A program made the position numbers and the translations under genes. Source: Pseudomonas viridiflava (GTDB lineage Bacteria; Pseudomonadota; Gammaproteobacteria; Pseudomonadales; Pseudomonadaceae). Taken from it: a stretch of 64,000 bases of DNA. The DNA lies in assembly GCF_900601905.1 (NCBI RefSeq), contig NZ_UWFA01000131.1, positions 1 through 64,000 of the forward strand, written 5' to 3'. Position 1 is the stretch's first letter, and every line of letters starts with the position of its first letter. The notes beneath the pieces are model-generated. The model saw only the letters and a program-made list of their open reading frames with translations. It ran no database searches and was not told the DNA's origin. Below, in pieces: positions 54,472 to 63,778 of this stretch.

Positions 54472-54496
54472 AACGCCGCTTATCAATAAGCGGCGT
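54472..54496 (-). terminator. Terminator of the rplU-rpmA-obgE transcript
   Basis: Minus strand: ACGCCGCTTAT, TG, ATAAGCGGCGT, then TTTTTG. It lies 18 bases after the obgE stop and isolates proB. Confidence 0.85.
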
Positions 54497-54514
54497 CTAG
54501 TTTACTGCAGAGGA

Positions 54515-55780
<1,266 letters not shown>

Positions 55781-55922
55781 TTACATAAGGCTCTTGCAAA
55801 AATGAGCGTTGCGATACCGATCAAAAACCAGCGACCTCAAAGGTCAACATCACAACAGCCCGCACAAACAGTTTTGCAAGAGACTCACCAAAGCCTTTTA
55901 CAGCCTACATCCTTCAAAAACG

Positions 55923-55952
55923 AAAAAGCCCCGTCGCGAGACAGGGCTTTTC
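55923..55952 (-). terminator. Terminator between rpmA and obgE
   Basis: Minus strand: AAAAGCCCTGTC, TCGC, GACGGGGCTTTTTC. It lies 15 bases after the rpmA stop, so obgE is partly uncoupled from the ribosomal genes or has its own promoter in the 230-base gap. Confidence 0.85.
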
Positions 55953-55966
55953 CAGCTGCTGCATGA

Positions 55967-56242
55967 TTACGCTGCGGAGACTTCAGTCTTCGGAACGATG
56001 CTCACGTAGCGACGACCGAAGGCGCCTTTAACCTGGAACTTGATCACGCCTTCCACTTTCGCGAACAGGGTGTGATCTTTGCCCATACCAACGCCGTAAC
56101 CAGCGTGGAATTGGGTGCCGCGCTGACGCACGATGATGTTGCCCGGAATGATTGCCTGGCCGCCATACATCTTCACGCCAAGGCGTTTAGCTTCTGAATC
56201 GCGACCGTTACGGGTACTACCACCAGCTTTTTTGTGTGCCAT
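55967..56242 (-). CDS. rpmA: 50S ribosomal protein L27
   Basis: L27 reaches the peptidyl transferase centre with its N-terminal arm. The 91-residue protein opens [20 protein letters not shown], so no N-terminal cleavage extension is present. RBS TAGGAGAATTGACTC. Cotranscribed with rplU, 34 bases upstream. Confidence 0.98.
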   Translation of the reverse strand: MAHKKAGGSTRNGRDSEAKRLGVKMYGGQAIIPGNIIVRQRGTQFHAGYGVGMGKDHTLFAKVEGVIKFQVKGAFGRRYVSIVPKTEVSAA

Positions 56243-56276
56243 GAGTCAATTCTCCTAGTGAGGGATTAGGCTGAAA

Positions 56277-56591
56277 TTAAGCCTGAATACCGGTGATTTT
56301 GATCTCGGTGTACCACTGGCGGTGGCCCATACGCTTCATGTGGTGCTTACGACGACGGAACTTGATGATACGAATTTTGTCGTGGCGACCTTGGGAGATC
56401 ACTTCAGCTACAACGGTAGCGCCGGCAACAACTGGTGCGCCGATGTTAACGTCGTCGCCATTGGCAACCAACAGAACGCGATCAAAAGTAACGGATTCGC
56501 CGGTAGCGATTTCCAGCTTCTCGATCTTCAGGTATTCACCTGGAGCAACTTTGTACTGCTTGCCACCGGTAACGATTACTGCATAAGACAT
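56277..56591 (-). CDS. rplU: 50S ribosomal protein L21
   Basis: L21 is a structural protein of the large subunit bound to 23S rRNA domain V region. The 104-residue protein starts [20 protein letters not shown], and ends with the basic [19 protein letters not shown] segment. First gene of the rplU-rpmA(-obgE) unit behind a good promoter at 56724-56752. Confidence 0.98.
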   Translation of the reverse strand: MSYAVIVTGGKQYKVAPGEYLKIEKLEIATGESVTFDRVLLVANGDDVNIGAPVVAGATVVAEVISQGRHDKIRIIKFRRRKHHMKRMGHRQWYTEIKITGIQA

Positions 56592-56723
56592 GGTATTTCT
56601 CCGTAAATCCTGCTCACCCAGCTCTTTATAAGTAGAGTATCGGCTGGCATGGCTGCTTGGGGCTGGAACGGCCCGGTCGCAATTGCGTAAGGCAGGTGCT
56701 GCCCAGGAAAGTTAGGGTGCGCG

Positions 56724-56752
56724 ATTGTACGCAACGCATCGAAGCCTTGCAA
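56724..56752 (-). promoter_or_regulatory. rplU-rpmA promoter
   Basis: Minus strand: TTGCAA (56752-56747), 17-base spacer, TACAAT (56729-56724), then GC-rich CGCGCACCC, the discriminator type of ribosomal promoters. The leader to rplU is about 125 bases and could hold a regulatory structure. Confidence 0.8.
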
Positions 56753-56831
56753 GAGGCTGGATGTCATACCTTGACACGCTCTGACCCGCAACCTAGCATG
56801 CGGCGCAACCCTTCTGGAGCACCTCTCGCTG

Positions 56832-57800
56832 ATGCAACCTCAAGCCTTCTACCGCGCGGTGGCGGACGATTTCAGTGCCGTCGACGTCATTATCAAGAAG
56901 CAGCTGACGTCGCGGGTACCGTTGGTCTCGAAAATCGGCGACTACATCACTTCGGCAGGCGGCAAACGTCTGCGTCCGCTGCTCGTGCTGCTCTGCGGCA
57001 AAGCGCTGGGCCGTGAAGGCGATGACCTGCGCCTGCTGGCTGCCACCATCGAATTCCTGCACACCGCGACCCTGCTGCATGACGACGTGGTCGACATGTC
57101 CGGCATGCGTCGTGGTCGTTCGACTGCCAACGCGCTGTGGGGCAACGCGCCCAGTGTGCTGGTCGGTGACTTCCTTTATTCGCGCTCGTTCGAAATGATG
57201 GTCGAGCTGGGTTCGATGCCGGTGATGAAGATCCTGTCGAAAGCGACCCGGGTCATCGCCGAAGGTGAAGTTCTCCAACTGTCCAAGGTGCGCGACGCCA
57301 GCACCACCGAAGAAACCTATATGGAAGTGATTCGCGGCAAGACAGCCATGCTGTTCGAAGCCTCGACCCACAGTGCCGCCGCCCTGTGCAACGCCAGCGA
57401 AGAGCAGAGCGAAGCCCTGCGCACCTTCGGCGATCATCTGGGCGTGGCTTTCCAGCTGGTGGACGACTTGCTCGACTACCGTGGTGATGCTGAAACCCTG
57501 GGCAAGAACGTCGGTGACGATCTGGCCGAAGGCAAACCGACCCTGCCGCTGATCTACACCATGCGCGAAGGCACGGCCGAACAGGCTGCACTGGTGCGCC
57601 AGGCGATTCAGAAAGGTGGTCTGGAAGATCTGGAAAGCATCCGCAACGCCGTTGAAAGCGCCGGCGCTCTTGATTACACCGCGCAACTGGCCCGCGACTA
57701 TGTTGCACGCGCTATCAAATGCCTGGATGCCCTGCCGCCAAGCGAATACCGCGACGCGCTGGTCGAATTGAGTGAGTTTGCGGTAGCGCGTACGCACTGA
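56832..57800 (+). CDS. ispB: Polyprenyl diphosphate synthase (octaprenyl/nonaprenyl type)
   Basis: IspB lengthens farnesyl diphosphate to the C40-C45 side chain of ubiquinone. The 322-residue enzyme has both Asp-rich motifs, LLHDDVVDMSGMRRG and LVDDLLDYRGD, and the conserved GGKRLRPLLVLL. Chain length (Pseudomonas usually makes Q9) cannot be read with certainty. Divergent from rplU and followed by a terminator. It uses precursors from IspH. Confidence 0.96.
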   Translation: MQPQAFYRAVADDFSAVDVIIKKQLTSRVPLVSKIGDYITSAGGKRLRPLLVLLCGKALGREGDDLRLLAATIEFLHTATLLHDDVVDMSGMRRGRSTANALWGNAPSVLVGDFLYSRSFEMMVELGSMPVMKILSKATRVIAEGEVLQLSKVRDASTTEETYMEVIRGKTAMLFEASTHSAAALCNASEEQSEALRTFGDHLGVAFQLVDDLLDYRGDAETLGKNVGDDLAEGKPTLPLIYTMREGTAEQAALVRQAIQKGGLEDLESIRNAVESAGALDYTAQLARDYVARAIKCLDALPPSEYRDALVELSEFAVARTH

Positions 57801-57814
57801 TCGCCTGCTGCAGC

Positions 57815-57846
57815 CAAAAAAGCCCGTCCATGTGACGGGCTTTTTG
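57815..57846 (+). terminator. Rho-independent terminator of ispB
   Basis: AAAAAAGCCCGTC, CATGT, GACGGGCTTTTTG, 15 bases after the stop. Confidence 0.92.
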
Positions 57847-57867
57847 TTGGCAGCCCTATTTAATTTT

Positions 57868-57957
57868 GTGGGAGCAAGCTTGCTTGCGAAGACAATGGTT
57901 CAGACTCGAACTATAGGTCTGACACACTGGCCTCTTCGCAAGCAAGCTTGCTCCCAC
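57868..57957. repeat. REPIN downstream of ispB
   Basis: Arms GTGGGAGCAAGCTTGCTTGC and GCAAGCAAGCTTGCTCCCAC are perfectly inverted around a ~50-base spacer containing GGTCTGACACACTGGCC. Related to 36788-36877. Confidence 0.87.
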
Positions 57958-58042
57958 AGGGTGGACCTAGTCGAGACCCTGAACATATCAACCACTCGAC
58001 GTAAAATGCGAACAATTCTCAATAGAGACTTGCTATTCAGCC

Positions 58043-58061
58043 AATAAGAATTATTCTCATT
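58043..58061. promoter_or_regulatory. Fur box candidate
   Basis: AATAAGAATTATTCTCATT; its complement reads AATGAGAATAATTCTTATT. Against the 7-1-7 Fur motif TGATAAT-N-ATTATCA it matches at 11 of 14 positions. It lies 22 bases before the start of the small gene at 58084, overlapping where a promoter should be, so iron repression is expected. Confidence 0.75.
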
Positions 58062-58083
58062 GAAACCTTTCAAGGAGAATCAC

Positions 58084-58326
58084 ATGACTTATCTGATTGA
58101 TGCCTGGCTGGACCGGCCGCACCCTTACCTGCGAATTCTGCATCGCGAGACCGGTGAGGTATGTGCCGTGCTGGAAGAAGAAGCGTTGGACGAGTTGCGC
58201 GATCAGGGCGATCTGGACGTGCATGACCTGAGCTCAAGCGAGCCGATCATACTCAAGGAGTTGGTGCGCAATCTGTTTCTGTTCTGCTACGCCCGAGCAT
58301 TGCGCCCTATCAGTGAGCTGCATTGA
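58084..58326 (+). CDS. Small protein behind a Fur box, unknown function
   Basis: An 80-residue acidic cytoplasmic protein, MTYLIDAWLDRPHPYLRILH, followed by ETGEVCAVLEEEALDELRDQGDLDVHDLSSS and a C-terminal helix with FLFCYARALRP. No known domain recognised. The ATG at 58084 has AAGGAG six bases before it, so an upstream in-frame ATG at 58060 inside the Fur box is not used. The position matches PA4570 of P. aeruginosa, which I recall as iron-starvation induced. A role in iron-limited growth is inference. Confidence 0.82.
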   Translation: MTYLIDAWLDRPHPYLRILHRETGEVCAVLEEEALDELRDQGDLDVHDLSSSEPIILKELVRNLFLFCYARALRPISELH

Positions 58327-58349
58327 GCATGAACTCACCTGTGGCTGAC

Positions 58350-58384
58350 GGTGCTGAACGAATCACCGCGACTCGTTCAGCACC
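58350..58384. terminator. Hairpin between converging genes
   Basis: GGTGCTGAACGA and TCGTTCAGCACC are exact inverted repeats around 11 bases, in the 80-base gap between two genes that end toward each other. There is no T-run, so termination efficiency is uncertain. Confidence 0.55.
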
Positions 58385-58406
58385 CCACTGATTGACTGCA
58401 GGTCGA

Positions 58407-59024
58407 TCAGAGAACGTCGAGCAGCTCGACGTCGAATACCAGCACGCTGTGCGGCGGGATGCTGCCAACGCCTTGGGCGCCGTAAGCCAGCTCGCTCGGC
58501 ACATGCAGACGCCATTTGCTGCCTGCGCTCATCAGTTGCAGAGCCTCGGTCCAGCCCGGGATCACGCCGCCGACCGGGAATTCTGCTGGCTCGCCACGCT
58601 CGTAGGAGCTGTCGAACACGGTGCCGTCGATCAGGGTGCCATGGTAGTGAGTGCGCACCTGATCTTCGCGCGATGGTTTGGCGCCTTCACCGGTGGTCAG
58701 TACTTCGAACTGCAGGCCGGAAGCCAGAGTGGTAACGCCTTCGCGCTTGCCGTTCTCAGCCAGGTAAGCCAGGCCAGCACCCGCAGCCTGCTCAGCCTTG
58801 GCGGCGGCTTCGGCCTGCATGATTTCGCGGATCACTTTGAAGCTGGCGGACATTTCTTCAGCGCCGACACGGCTTGGCTGGCCGCCAAACGCGTCGGTCA
58901 GACCCGCCAGGATCGCTTCCAGGTTCACGCCTGGTGGCGGGTTGTCACGCAACTGGTCGCCCAGCTGACGGCCAATACCGTAGCTGACGCGGGTTTCGTC
59001 GGTGGACAGGTTGACTTCGGACAT
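58407..59024 (-). CDS. fklB: FKBP-type peptidyl-prolyl isomerase FklB
   Basis: A 205-residue FKBP of the FklB/FkpA kind: an N-terminal helical dimerisation domain (SYGIGRQLGDQLRDNP ... GLTDAFGGQPSRV), a linking helix rich in Ala and Glu, and a C-terminal FKBP domain (VRTHYHGTLIDGTVFDSSYERG, PEFPVGGVIPGWTEALQLM-like, LAYGAQGVGSIPPHSVLVFDVELLDV). No signal peptide, so cytoplasmic. Start at MSEVNLSTDETR. Confidence 0.94.
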   Translation of the reverse strand: MSEVNLSTDETRVSYGIGRQLGDQLRDNPPPGVNLEAILAGLTDAFGGQPSRVGAEEMSASFKVIREIMQAEAAAKAEQAAGAGLAYLAENGKREGVTTLASGLQFEVLTTGEGAKPSREDQVRTHYHGTLIDGTVFDSSYERGEPAEFPVGGVIPGWTEALQLMSAGSKWRLHVPSELAYGAQGVGSIPPHSVLVFDVELLDVL

Positions 59025-59134
59025 ATCACTGCTCCGCAAAAGGAGCGCTCAAAACAAAGCGCCCCGAACCAAAAGGGCGAGAAGCCTAGCATAGATGGGG
59101 CAAGGCTTGCTCCGACAGGTTTGCGCATAACCCT

Positions 59135-59220
59135 GTGGGAGCGAGGCTTGCCCGCGATAAGGCTGGATACGGTTCACTTTAGACCGTGGTGCCCTTATCG
59201 CGTGCAAGCACCGCTCCCAC
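59135..59220. repeat. REPIN upstream of fklB
   Basis: Arms GTGGGAGCGAGGCTTGCCCG and CGTGCAAGCACCGCTCCCAC, with inner CGATAAGG and CCTTATCG also inverted as in 22095-22182. A half REP (GCAAGGCTTGCTCCGACAGG) lies just left at about 59101. Confidence 0.82.
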
Positions 59221-59253
59221 ATAAAAACCGCGTTCTGTCAGAAAGATGGAGAA

Positions 59254-59559
59254 TCACCACTTCGATTCAAAACTGATTGGCACGCGCAGCGCTTCACGTT
59301 TGTCGACCGGCATGCCGCACATCTCGTCATGAACCACGGCGTGGACCAGGTGAAAAGGCACGGGTGGCAATTCCCGGAGTAGCTCGCGGGCGTGCTCGAC
59401 CGAGCGCAGGTGCCGGGTTTCGCCCCGCTCGCCCCGCAGTAACTGCACCACGCCCTGGGAGCGCGCTTCGAGCAGATAGATGCCGCCTTCGATGGAAATC
59501 AGATTCAGCTCGTCGATACTGCCGGCATGCAGGTGCTCGGCCAATTCGTTTTCGGTCAT
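59254..59559 (-). CDS. DUF6482 family protein
   Basis: A 101-residue soluble protein. The N-terminal half (ELNLISIEGGIYLLEARSQGV) looks like a small beta domain; then LRSVEHARELLRELPPVPFHLVHAVVHDEMCG follows. It matches short Pseudomonas proteins grouped as DUF6482, function unknown. RBS upstream is weak. A GC hairpin at about 59638-59678 separates it from the UPF0114 gene. Confidence 0.78.
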   Translation of the reverse strand: MTENELAEHLHAGSIDELNLISIEGGIYLLEARSQGVVQLLRGERGETRHLRSVEHARELLRELPPVPFHLVHAVVHDEMCGMPVDKREALRVPISFESKW

Positions 59560-59637
59560 CTGCAGATTCCTCGTTGGACACTGTTCGCGCCATCCGTCGG
59601 GCGCGGTTAAAGGTAACGGATTACAGCCGCCAGAAAC

Positions 59638-59678
59638 GACGCCGCCCGTCCAGTCTTTCGCTGGCCGGGCGGCGCGTG
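59638..59678 (-). terminator. GC-rich hairpin after the UPF0114 gene
   Basis: ACGCCGCCCGTCCAG and CTGGCCGGGCGGCGCGT pair with a single bulge around TCTTTCG. On the minus strand it lies just past the UPF0114 stop and is followed by TCGTTTC, a weak U-tract. Confidence 0.55.
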
Positions 59679-59694
59679 TCGCAAAACAGAACGA

Positions 59695-60183
59695 TCAATG
59701 CTTGGTGACTTTATCCAGATATCCCATGGCGAACGCTGAAACGACGAACGTCATGTGGATGATCACGTACCACATCAGGTATTGCGGCTCGATGTTCTTG
59801 GCATCCATGAACACACGCAGCAGGTGAATCGAGGAAATCGCCACAATGGACGCCGCCACTTTCATCTTCAACGACGAAGAGTCCATGGTGCCCAGCCAGT
59901 TGAGCTTCTCCTTGCCTTCATCGATATCCAGCTGGGAGACGAAGTTCTCGTAGCCCGAGATCATCACCATGACCAGCAGGCCGCCGACCAGTGCCATGTC
60001 GATCAGCGACAGCAGGACCAGAATCAGGTCAGCCTCGGCCAGTGCGAACACATTGGGCAGGACGTGGAAAATTTCCTGGAAGAATTTCAGCACCAGAGCC
60101 AGCAGCCCCAGGGACAGACCGAAATACAGCGGAGCCAGCAGCCAGCGCGAGGCATACATGGCATTTTCGACAAAGCGTTCCAT
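59695..60183 (-). CDS. UPF0114 / YqhA family membrane protein
   Basis: A 162-residue inner-membrane protein with four hydrophobic helices ([90 protein letters not shown]). These mark the TIGR00645/UPF0114 family, homologous to E. coli YqhA. Function unknown. Start [14 protein letters not shown]. Confidence 0.9.
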   Translation of the reverse strand: MERFVENAMYASRWLLAPLYFGLSLGLLALVLKFFQEIFHVLPNVFALAEADLILVLLSLIDMALVGGLLVMVMISGYENFVSQLDIDEGKEKLNWLGTMDSSSLKMKVAASIVAISSIHLLRVFMDAKNIEPQYLMWYVIIHMTFVVSAFAMGYLDKVTKH

Positions 60184-60336
60184 TGAAACTTACCGGTGAT
60201 GGGAAATGCGGGCGAGTATATCAGCCCGTCGCGCATTCACAGAATGTGACCGAAGGCCGCGCTGAGCGAGGGGGTTGATGCGATCACGGCAGCCCTGAGC
60301 CTGGCAGCTGGAGGCAAGATCGCGTGCAGAGCAAGA

Positions 60337-60666
60337 TCAGAAGGGAGAGCTACGCACAATCCGAGAACTGTCTGCGTTGATGCGGCGCAGTTCACTTTGC
60401 AAGTGCAAGCCCCAGATGGGCATATCGTCGACTTGCTGATAGCCATGTAAAGCAAGGCTTTCAGCGATGGAGGTCATCACCGACTCGGCCGCCGTCGGCC
60501 CGGCAAAAGGCCCCTGGCATTTGATCGCTGAAGGTTGTTCCCCGGACATCCCGGCAGCAAACAGCAACGTCCACATGCCGTTTTCACCTGAAAGGGGGCG
60601 TATTGCACATTCGATTCGGGTCATCAGACCCAGGCATTGGCGGGTAAGGCAGAGGCTGCGCGGCAT
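60337..60666 (-). CDS. Small hypothetical protein
   Basis: A 109-residue frame, MPRSLCLTRQCLGLMTRIECAIRPLSGENGMW onward, with the conserved-looking SVMTSIAESLALHGYQQVDDMP and a final segment WGLHLQSELRRINADSSRI. No signal peptide, membrane helix or known motif. The position matches the small gene between UPF0114 and the Lon-like protease in P. aeruginosa, which supports it. RBS AAGGAGCTCGCC precedes the start. Function unknown. Confidence 0.65.
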   Translation of the reverse strand: MPRSLCLTRQCLGLMTRIECAIRPLSGENGMWTLLFAAGMSGEQPSAIKCQGPFAGPTAAESVMTSIAESLALHGYQQVDDMPIWGLHLQSELRRINADSSRIVRSSPF

Positions 60667-60827
60667 GGCGAGCTCCTTGTTGGCTACGGTATTCGCCGCA
60701 CATGAAGTGCTGTAAGGCGCGTCAGTCCCTTTGACAACCGTGGTACCGGGACAGCATAGAAGAAATGGCAGATTGGGAAAGGTTCGGGGATGAACGGCAC
60801 ATAGCCATGTGATGGATGCGCTAGACC

Positions 60828-60910
60828 TGTAGAAGCCAACTTGTTGGCGAGGCGATCATGACAAGTGCGCGAGGCTCAAGGCCGTCTCGCGAACAAGTTC
60901 GCTACTACAG
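60828..60910. repeat. Degenerate REPIN-like inverted repeat
   Basis: Arms CTGTAGAAGCCAACTTGTTGGCGAG and CTCGCGAACAAGTTCGCTACTACAG pair with several mismatches. Probably an old copy. Confidence 0.65.
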
Positions 60911-60948
60911 GGGTACTGAACAAGGCAAATATTGGGGCTCACAACGGA

Positions 60949-61044
60949 CCTGTGGGAGCGAATTCATTCGCGAATAGGCCAGTACAGTCGATAAAGATGC
61001 GTCGTCTGTACAGCCGTCTTCGCGAATGAATTCGCTCCCACAGG
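60949..61044. repeat. REPIN (GTGGGAGCGAATTCATTCGCGAA family)
   Basis: Perfect 26-base-class arms beginning CCTGTGGGAGCGAATTCATT and ending TCGCTCCCACAGG, spacer with AGTCGATAAAGATGCGTCGT. Directly downstream of the Lon-like protease gene. Confidence 0.88.
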
Positions 61045-61060
61045 GTTCACGCGGAGGCGT

Positions 61061-63496
61061 TTAGGCTTTGAGCTCAGGGGATAACTGCGCGGGCTCTTTC
61101 TCCAGTTCTTCCTTGAAATCCTCATCGCTGAGCATTTCGGCGATGTCACGCAGACGCTCGACCACTCGCGCATTGACGCTGCCTTCCGGGAATTCGCCGT
61201 TCTCGTCCGGCTCTCCCGCCGGCTCACCGACCAGCAAGCTCAAGGCTTCGTCAGCCTGGCGCACCGCGTAGACATGGAACTGCCCGGCGCGTACCGCTTG
61301 GAGCACACGCTCGTCGAGCATCAGCGTCGCGACGTTGGCTTGCGGGATGATTGCGCCCTGTTCACCGGTGAGCCCACGCGCTTCGCAGAGCCGGAAGAAA
61401 CCTTCGATTTTCTCGTTAACCCCGCCCACCGCCTGCACTTCGCCGAACTGGTTGATCGAGCCTGTAATCGCGAAGCATTGTTTGAGCGGCGTTTTCGAGA
61501 GTGCCGAAATCAGCGTGCATGCCTCGCCCAGCGAAGCGCTGTCGCCGTCCACATAACCGTAGGATTGCTCCAGCGCGATGCTCGCGGAAATCGCCAGCGG
61601 GAATTCCTGCGCATAGCGGCTACCCAGATAACCGGTGAGGATCATCACGCCTTTGGAGTGGATCGGTTGGCCAAGGTTGACCTCTCGTTCGATGTCGACG
61701 ATGCCGCTGCCACCGGGATAAACCGTCGCGGAAATCCGTGCTGGCACGCCAAAGGCCGAATCACCGACCTCCAGCACCGTCAGGCCGTTGCACTTGCCCA
61801 CAGCGGCACCATCGGTGTCGATGAGGATGATCCCCGCCAGCATGTCGTCGAGAATCCGCGCCGATACCCGCCCGGTGCGCGTGGCCTTGGCCTTGAGCGC
61901 CCGCTCGATGTGCCCTGCGTCGGTTTTATCGTCGCTGGCCAGCTGGCGTATGAAATCCGCTTCGCTGACTAGTTGAAACAGGTCGCCGATACGTGCCGAC
62001 AAACGCCCCTGATGTTCAGCCAGACGCGCGCTGTAGGTCGCCAGACGCGCCACCGCGTCGGCAGTCAATGGCGCCATGCCTTCCTCGGAGGTGCGGGTTT
62101 TCAGCAACTGGGCAAACTGCTCCAGGGTTTCGTCGTACATCGGGATGTCTTCATCGAAGTCCACCAGGACGCGAAACATCTCCTGGAAGTCCGGATCCAG
62201 GTCCTGCAGGGTGTAATACAGCGAGCGGGCGCCGATGATGATCACTTTGACCTGCAGCGGGATCACCTGCGGGGTGAGACTGACCGTGGCCAGACGCCCC
62301 ATTTCACCCAGCGGCGATTCCATTTTCAGCTTGCGCGACTGCAAGGCACGCTTGAGGGCGTCCCACACGTAAGGCTCGCTGAGCATTTTTTCCGCTTCCA
62401 GCACCAGAAAGCCGCCATTGGCGCGGTGCAGCGCACCGGGACGCAACTGCCGGTACGTGGTGTAGAGCGCACCCTGATCGGTGCTGTATTCGATACGCCC
62501 AAACAGGTTGTCGTACGTCGGGTGCGGCTCGAATACCACCGGCGCGCCGCCGCTGGCAGAATGTCCCACCACCAGGCTGGGGCTGTATTGCTCTTCGAGC
62601 AGCTTGCGCGCCTGGGCATCGGTCTTGCTGTCGTCGACCAATTGCTCGACCACGGTTTTCAGCAGGTACACCTGCATGGCCTGCAGGTAAGCGCAGACCG
62701 CCGCGTTCTCGGCATAGTGCTCGGACAACGGCGCCAGCAGAGGCTGCAAGGCCAGAGTGATGGTTTCTTCGTTCAACTGGCGCATCTGGTTGCTGGATTC
62801 ACGCTTCCATTGCGGCAGGCTGGCGAGCTCTTCGTTCAAGCGCTCTTCAAGGCCGGAAATATCCTCGTGAAAACGCTCGCGGTCCGCTTCCGGCAGCTGC
62901 GAGAACTCAGCCTCATCCAGCGCTTTGCCGTCGAGCATCGGCGTGAAGGCAATGTTGGTGCTGTCGCGGTACAAAGCGATGTCTTTTTCCAGGGACAGAC
63001 GCTCAATCACGTCCAGCGCCTTGTCGTAACGCTGATTGAAAGCGCGATCAATGCCGCTTTTTTTCTGCTGGTAAGACGGGTGTTCGAACACGGCCGGGAA
63101 GGTCGCCAGCAGGTTGTCGATCAGGGCGCCGATATCGGAAATGAACTGGTGCGCGCTGCCCGGTGGCAACTCCAGCGCACGCGGCTCGCGGGGCTCATCG
63201 AAGTGATTGACGTAGACCCAGTCGCACGGCGTCTGCAGGCGCTTGCCTTCGGCCTTGAGGTAGCGTTTGACGAACGAGAACCGGCCGGTGCCGGGCTCGC
63301 CCATGACAAATACGTTGTAACCGGGGCGCGGCATGGCCACGCCAAATTGCAGGGCTTCTACTGCTCGTTCCTGGCCGAGCACACCGCGAAAGGGCTCCAG
63401 ATCATTGGTCGTCGAGAAGCTGAACTGTTCAGCGGAAAAAGGTCGTGTCAGCGCTTCAGGCGCAAGACGCAGGCTGGCAGCTACAGAATCGGGCAT
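61061..63496 (-). CDS. Lon-family ATP-binding protease (YcbZ/LonH-like)
   Basis: An 811-residue soluble protein of the Lon family unlike standard Lon: an N-terminal AAA_32-type region, a long helical middle (about 150-300), a second ATPase part (NGGFLVLEAEKMLSEPYVWDALK) and a C-terminal Lon protease domain. The Ser-Lys dyad is S653 (DGDSAS) and K696 (NEKIEG), 43 residues apart as in E. coli Lon, so proteolysis should work. The first P-loop reads GEPGTGRFS with Arg for the usual Lys. The acidic tail ends EEELEKEPAQLSPEL-like. Substrates unknown. It matches PA4576 in position. Confidence 0.9.
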   Translation of the reverse strand: MPDSVAASLRLAPEALTRPFSAEQFSFSTTNDLEPFRGVLGQERAVEALQFGVAMPRPGYNVFVMGEPGTGRFSFVKRYLKAEGKRLQTPCDWVYVNHFDEPREPRALELPPGSAHQFISDIGALIDNLLATFPAVFEHPSYQQKKSGIDRAFNQRYDKALDVIERLSLEKDIALYRDSTNIAFTPMLDGKALDEAEFSQLPEADRERFHEDISGLEERLNEELASLPQWKRESSNQMRQLNEETITLALQPLLAPLSEHYAENAAVCAYLQAMQVYLLKTVVEQLVDDSKTDAQARKLLEEQYSPSLVVGHSASGGAPVVFEPHPTYDNLFGRIEYSTDQGALYTTYRQLRPGALHRANGGFLVLEAEKMLSEPYVWDALKRALQSRKLKMESPLGEMGRLATVSLTPQVIPLQVKVIIIGARSLYYTLQDLDPDFQEMFRVLVDFDEDIPMYDETLEQFAQLLKTRTSEEGMAPLTADAVARLATYSARLAEHQGRLSARIGDLFQLVSEADFIRQLASDDKTDAGHIERALKAKATRTGRVSARILDDMLAGIILIDTDGAAVGKCNGLTVLEVGDSAFGVPARISATVYPGGSGIVDIEREVNLGQPIHSKGVMILTGYLGSRYAQEFPLAISASIALEQSYGYVDGDSASLGEACTLISALSKTPLKQCFAITGSINQFGEVQAVGGVNEKIEGFFRLCEARGLTGEQGAIIPQANVATLMLDERVLQAVRAGQFHVYAVRQADEALSLLVGEPAGEPDENGEFPEGSVNARVVERLRDIAEMLSDEDFKEELEKEPAQLSPELKA

Positions 63497-63778
63497 CGGG
63501 CATCCTTACATCAGGCGGGGCAGATGGCGGCATTCTGGCGCTCGCTGCCCACGACATGCAAGACAGGAACAGGGCTAAAGCATCAGGAGCAGGGCGATGC
63601 CCACGCCAGAGCGGTCAATCGACACATTATTTTCAACAACATTTTGTAATAACCAGCGGAACCCTTGTATCGCGCCTAAGCTCCAAGTCTGGCGTACCAG
63701 AATTTAAACACCTGGCCGCCTTGGCGCATCTGAAGCCATGAACCCTGACCCTTGGTTGAATATAAAGAGAATAAAGCT

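Larger units (their letters stand above)
60667..61060. other. 394-base intergenic region with two REPIN-type elements
   Basis: Left third: upstream of the small hypothetical gene, nothing clear beyond a ribosome site. Middle: a degenerate inverted repeat at 60828-60910. Right: an intact REPIN at 60949-61044 that ends next to the protease stop. No gene seen. Confidence 0.75.

Noticed and set aside
61973..63649. 558-codon frame opposite the Lon-like gene
   Set aside because: Shadow frame; the opposite strand shows a clear Lon family protein.
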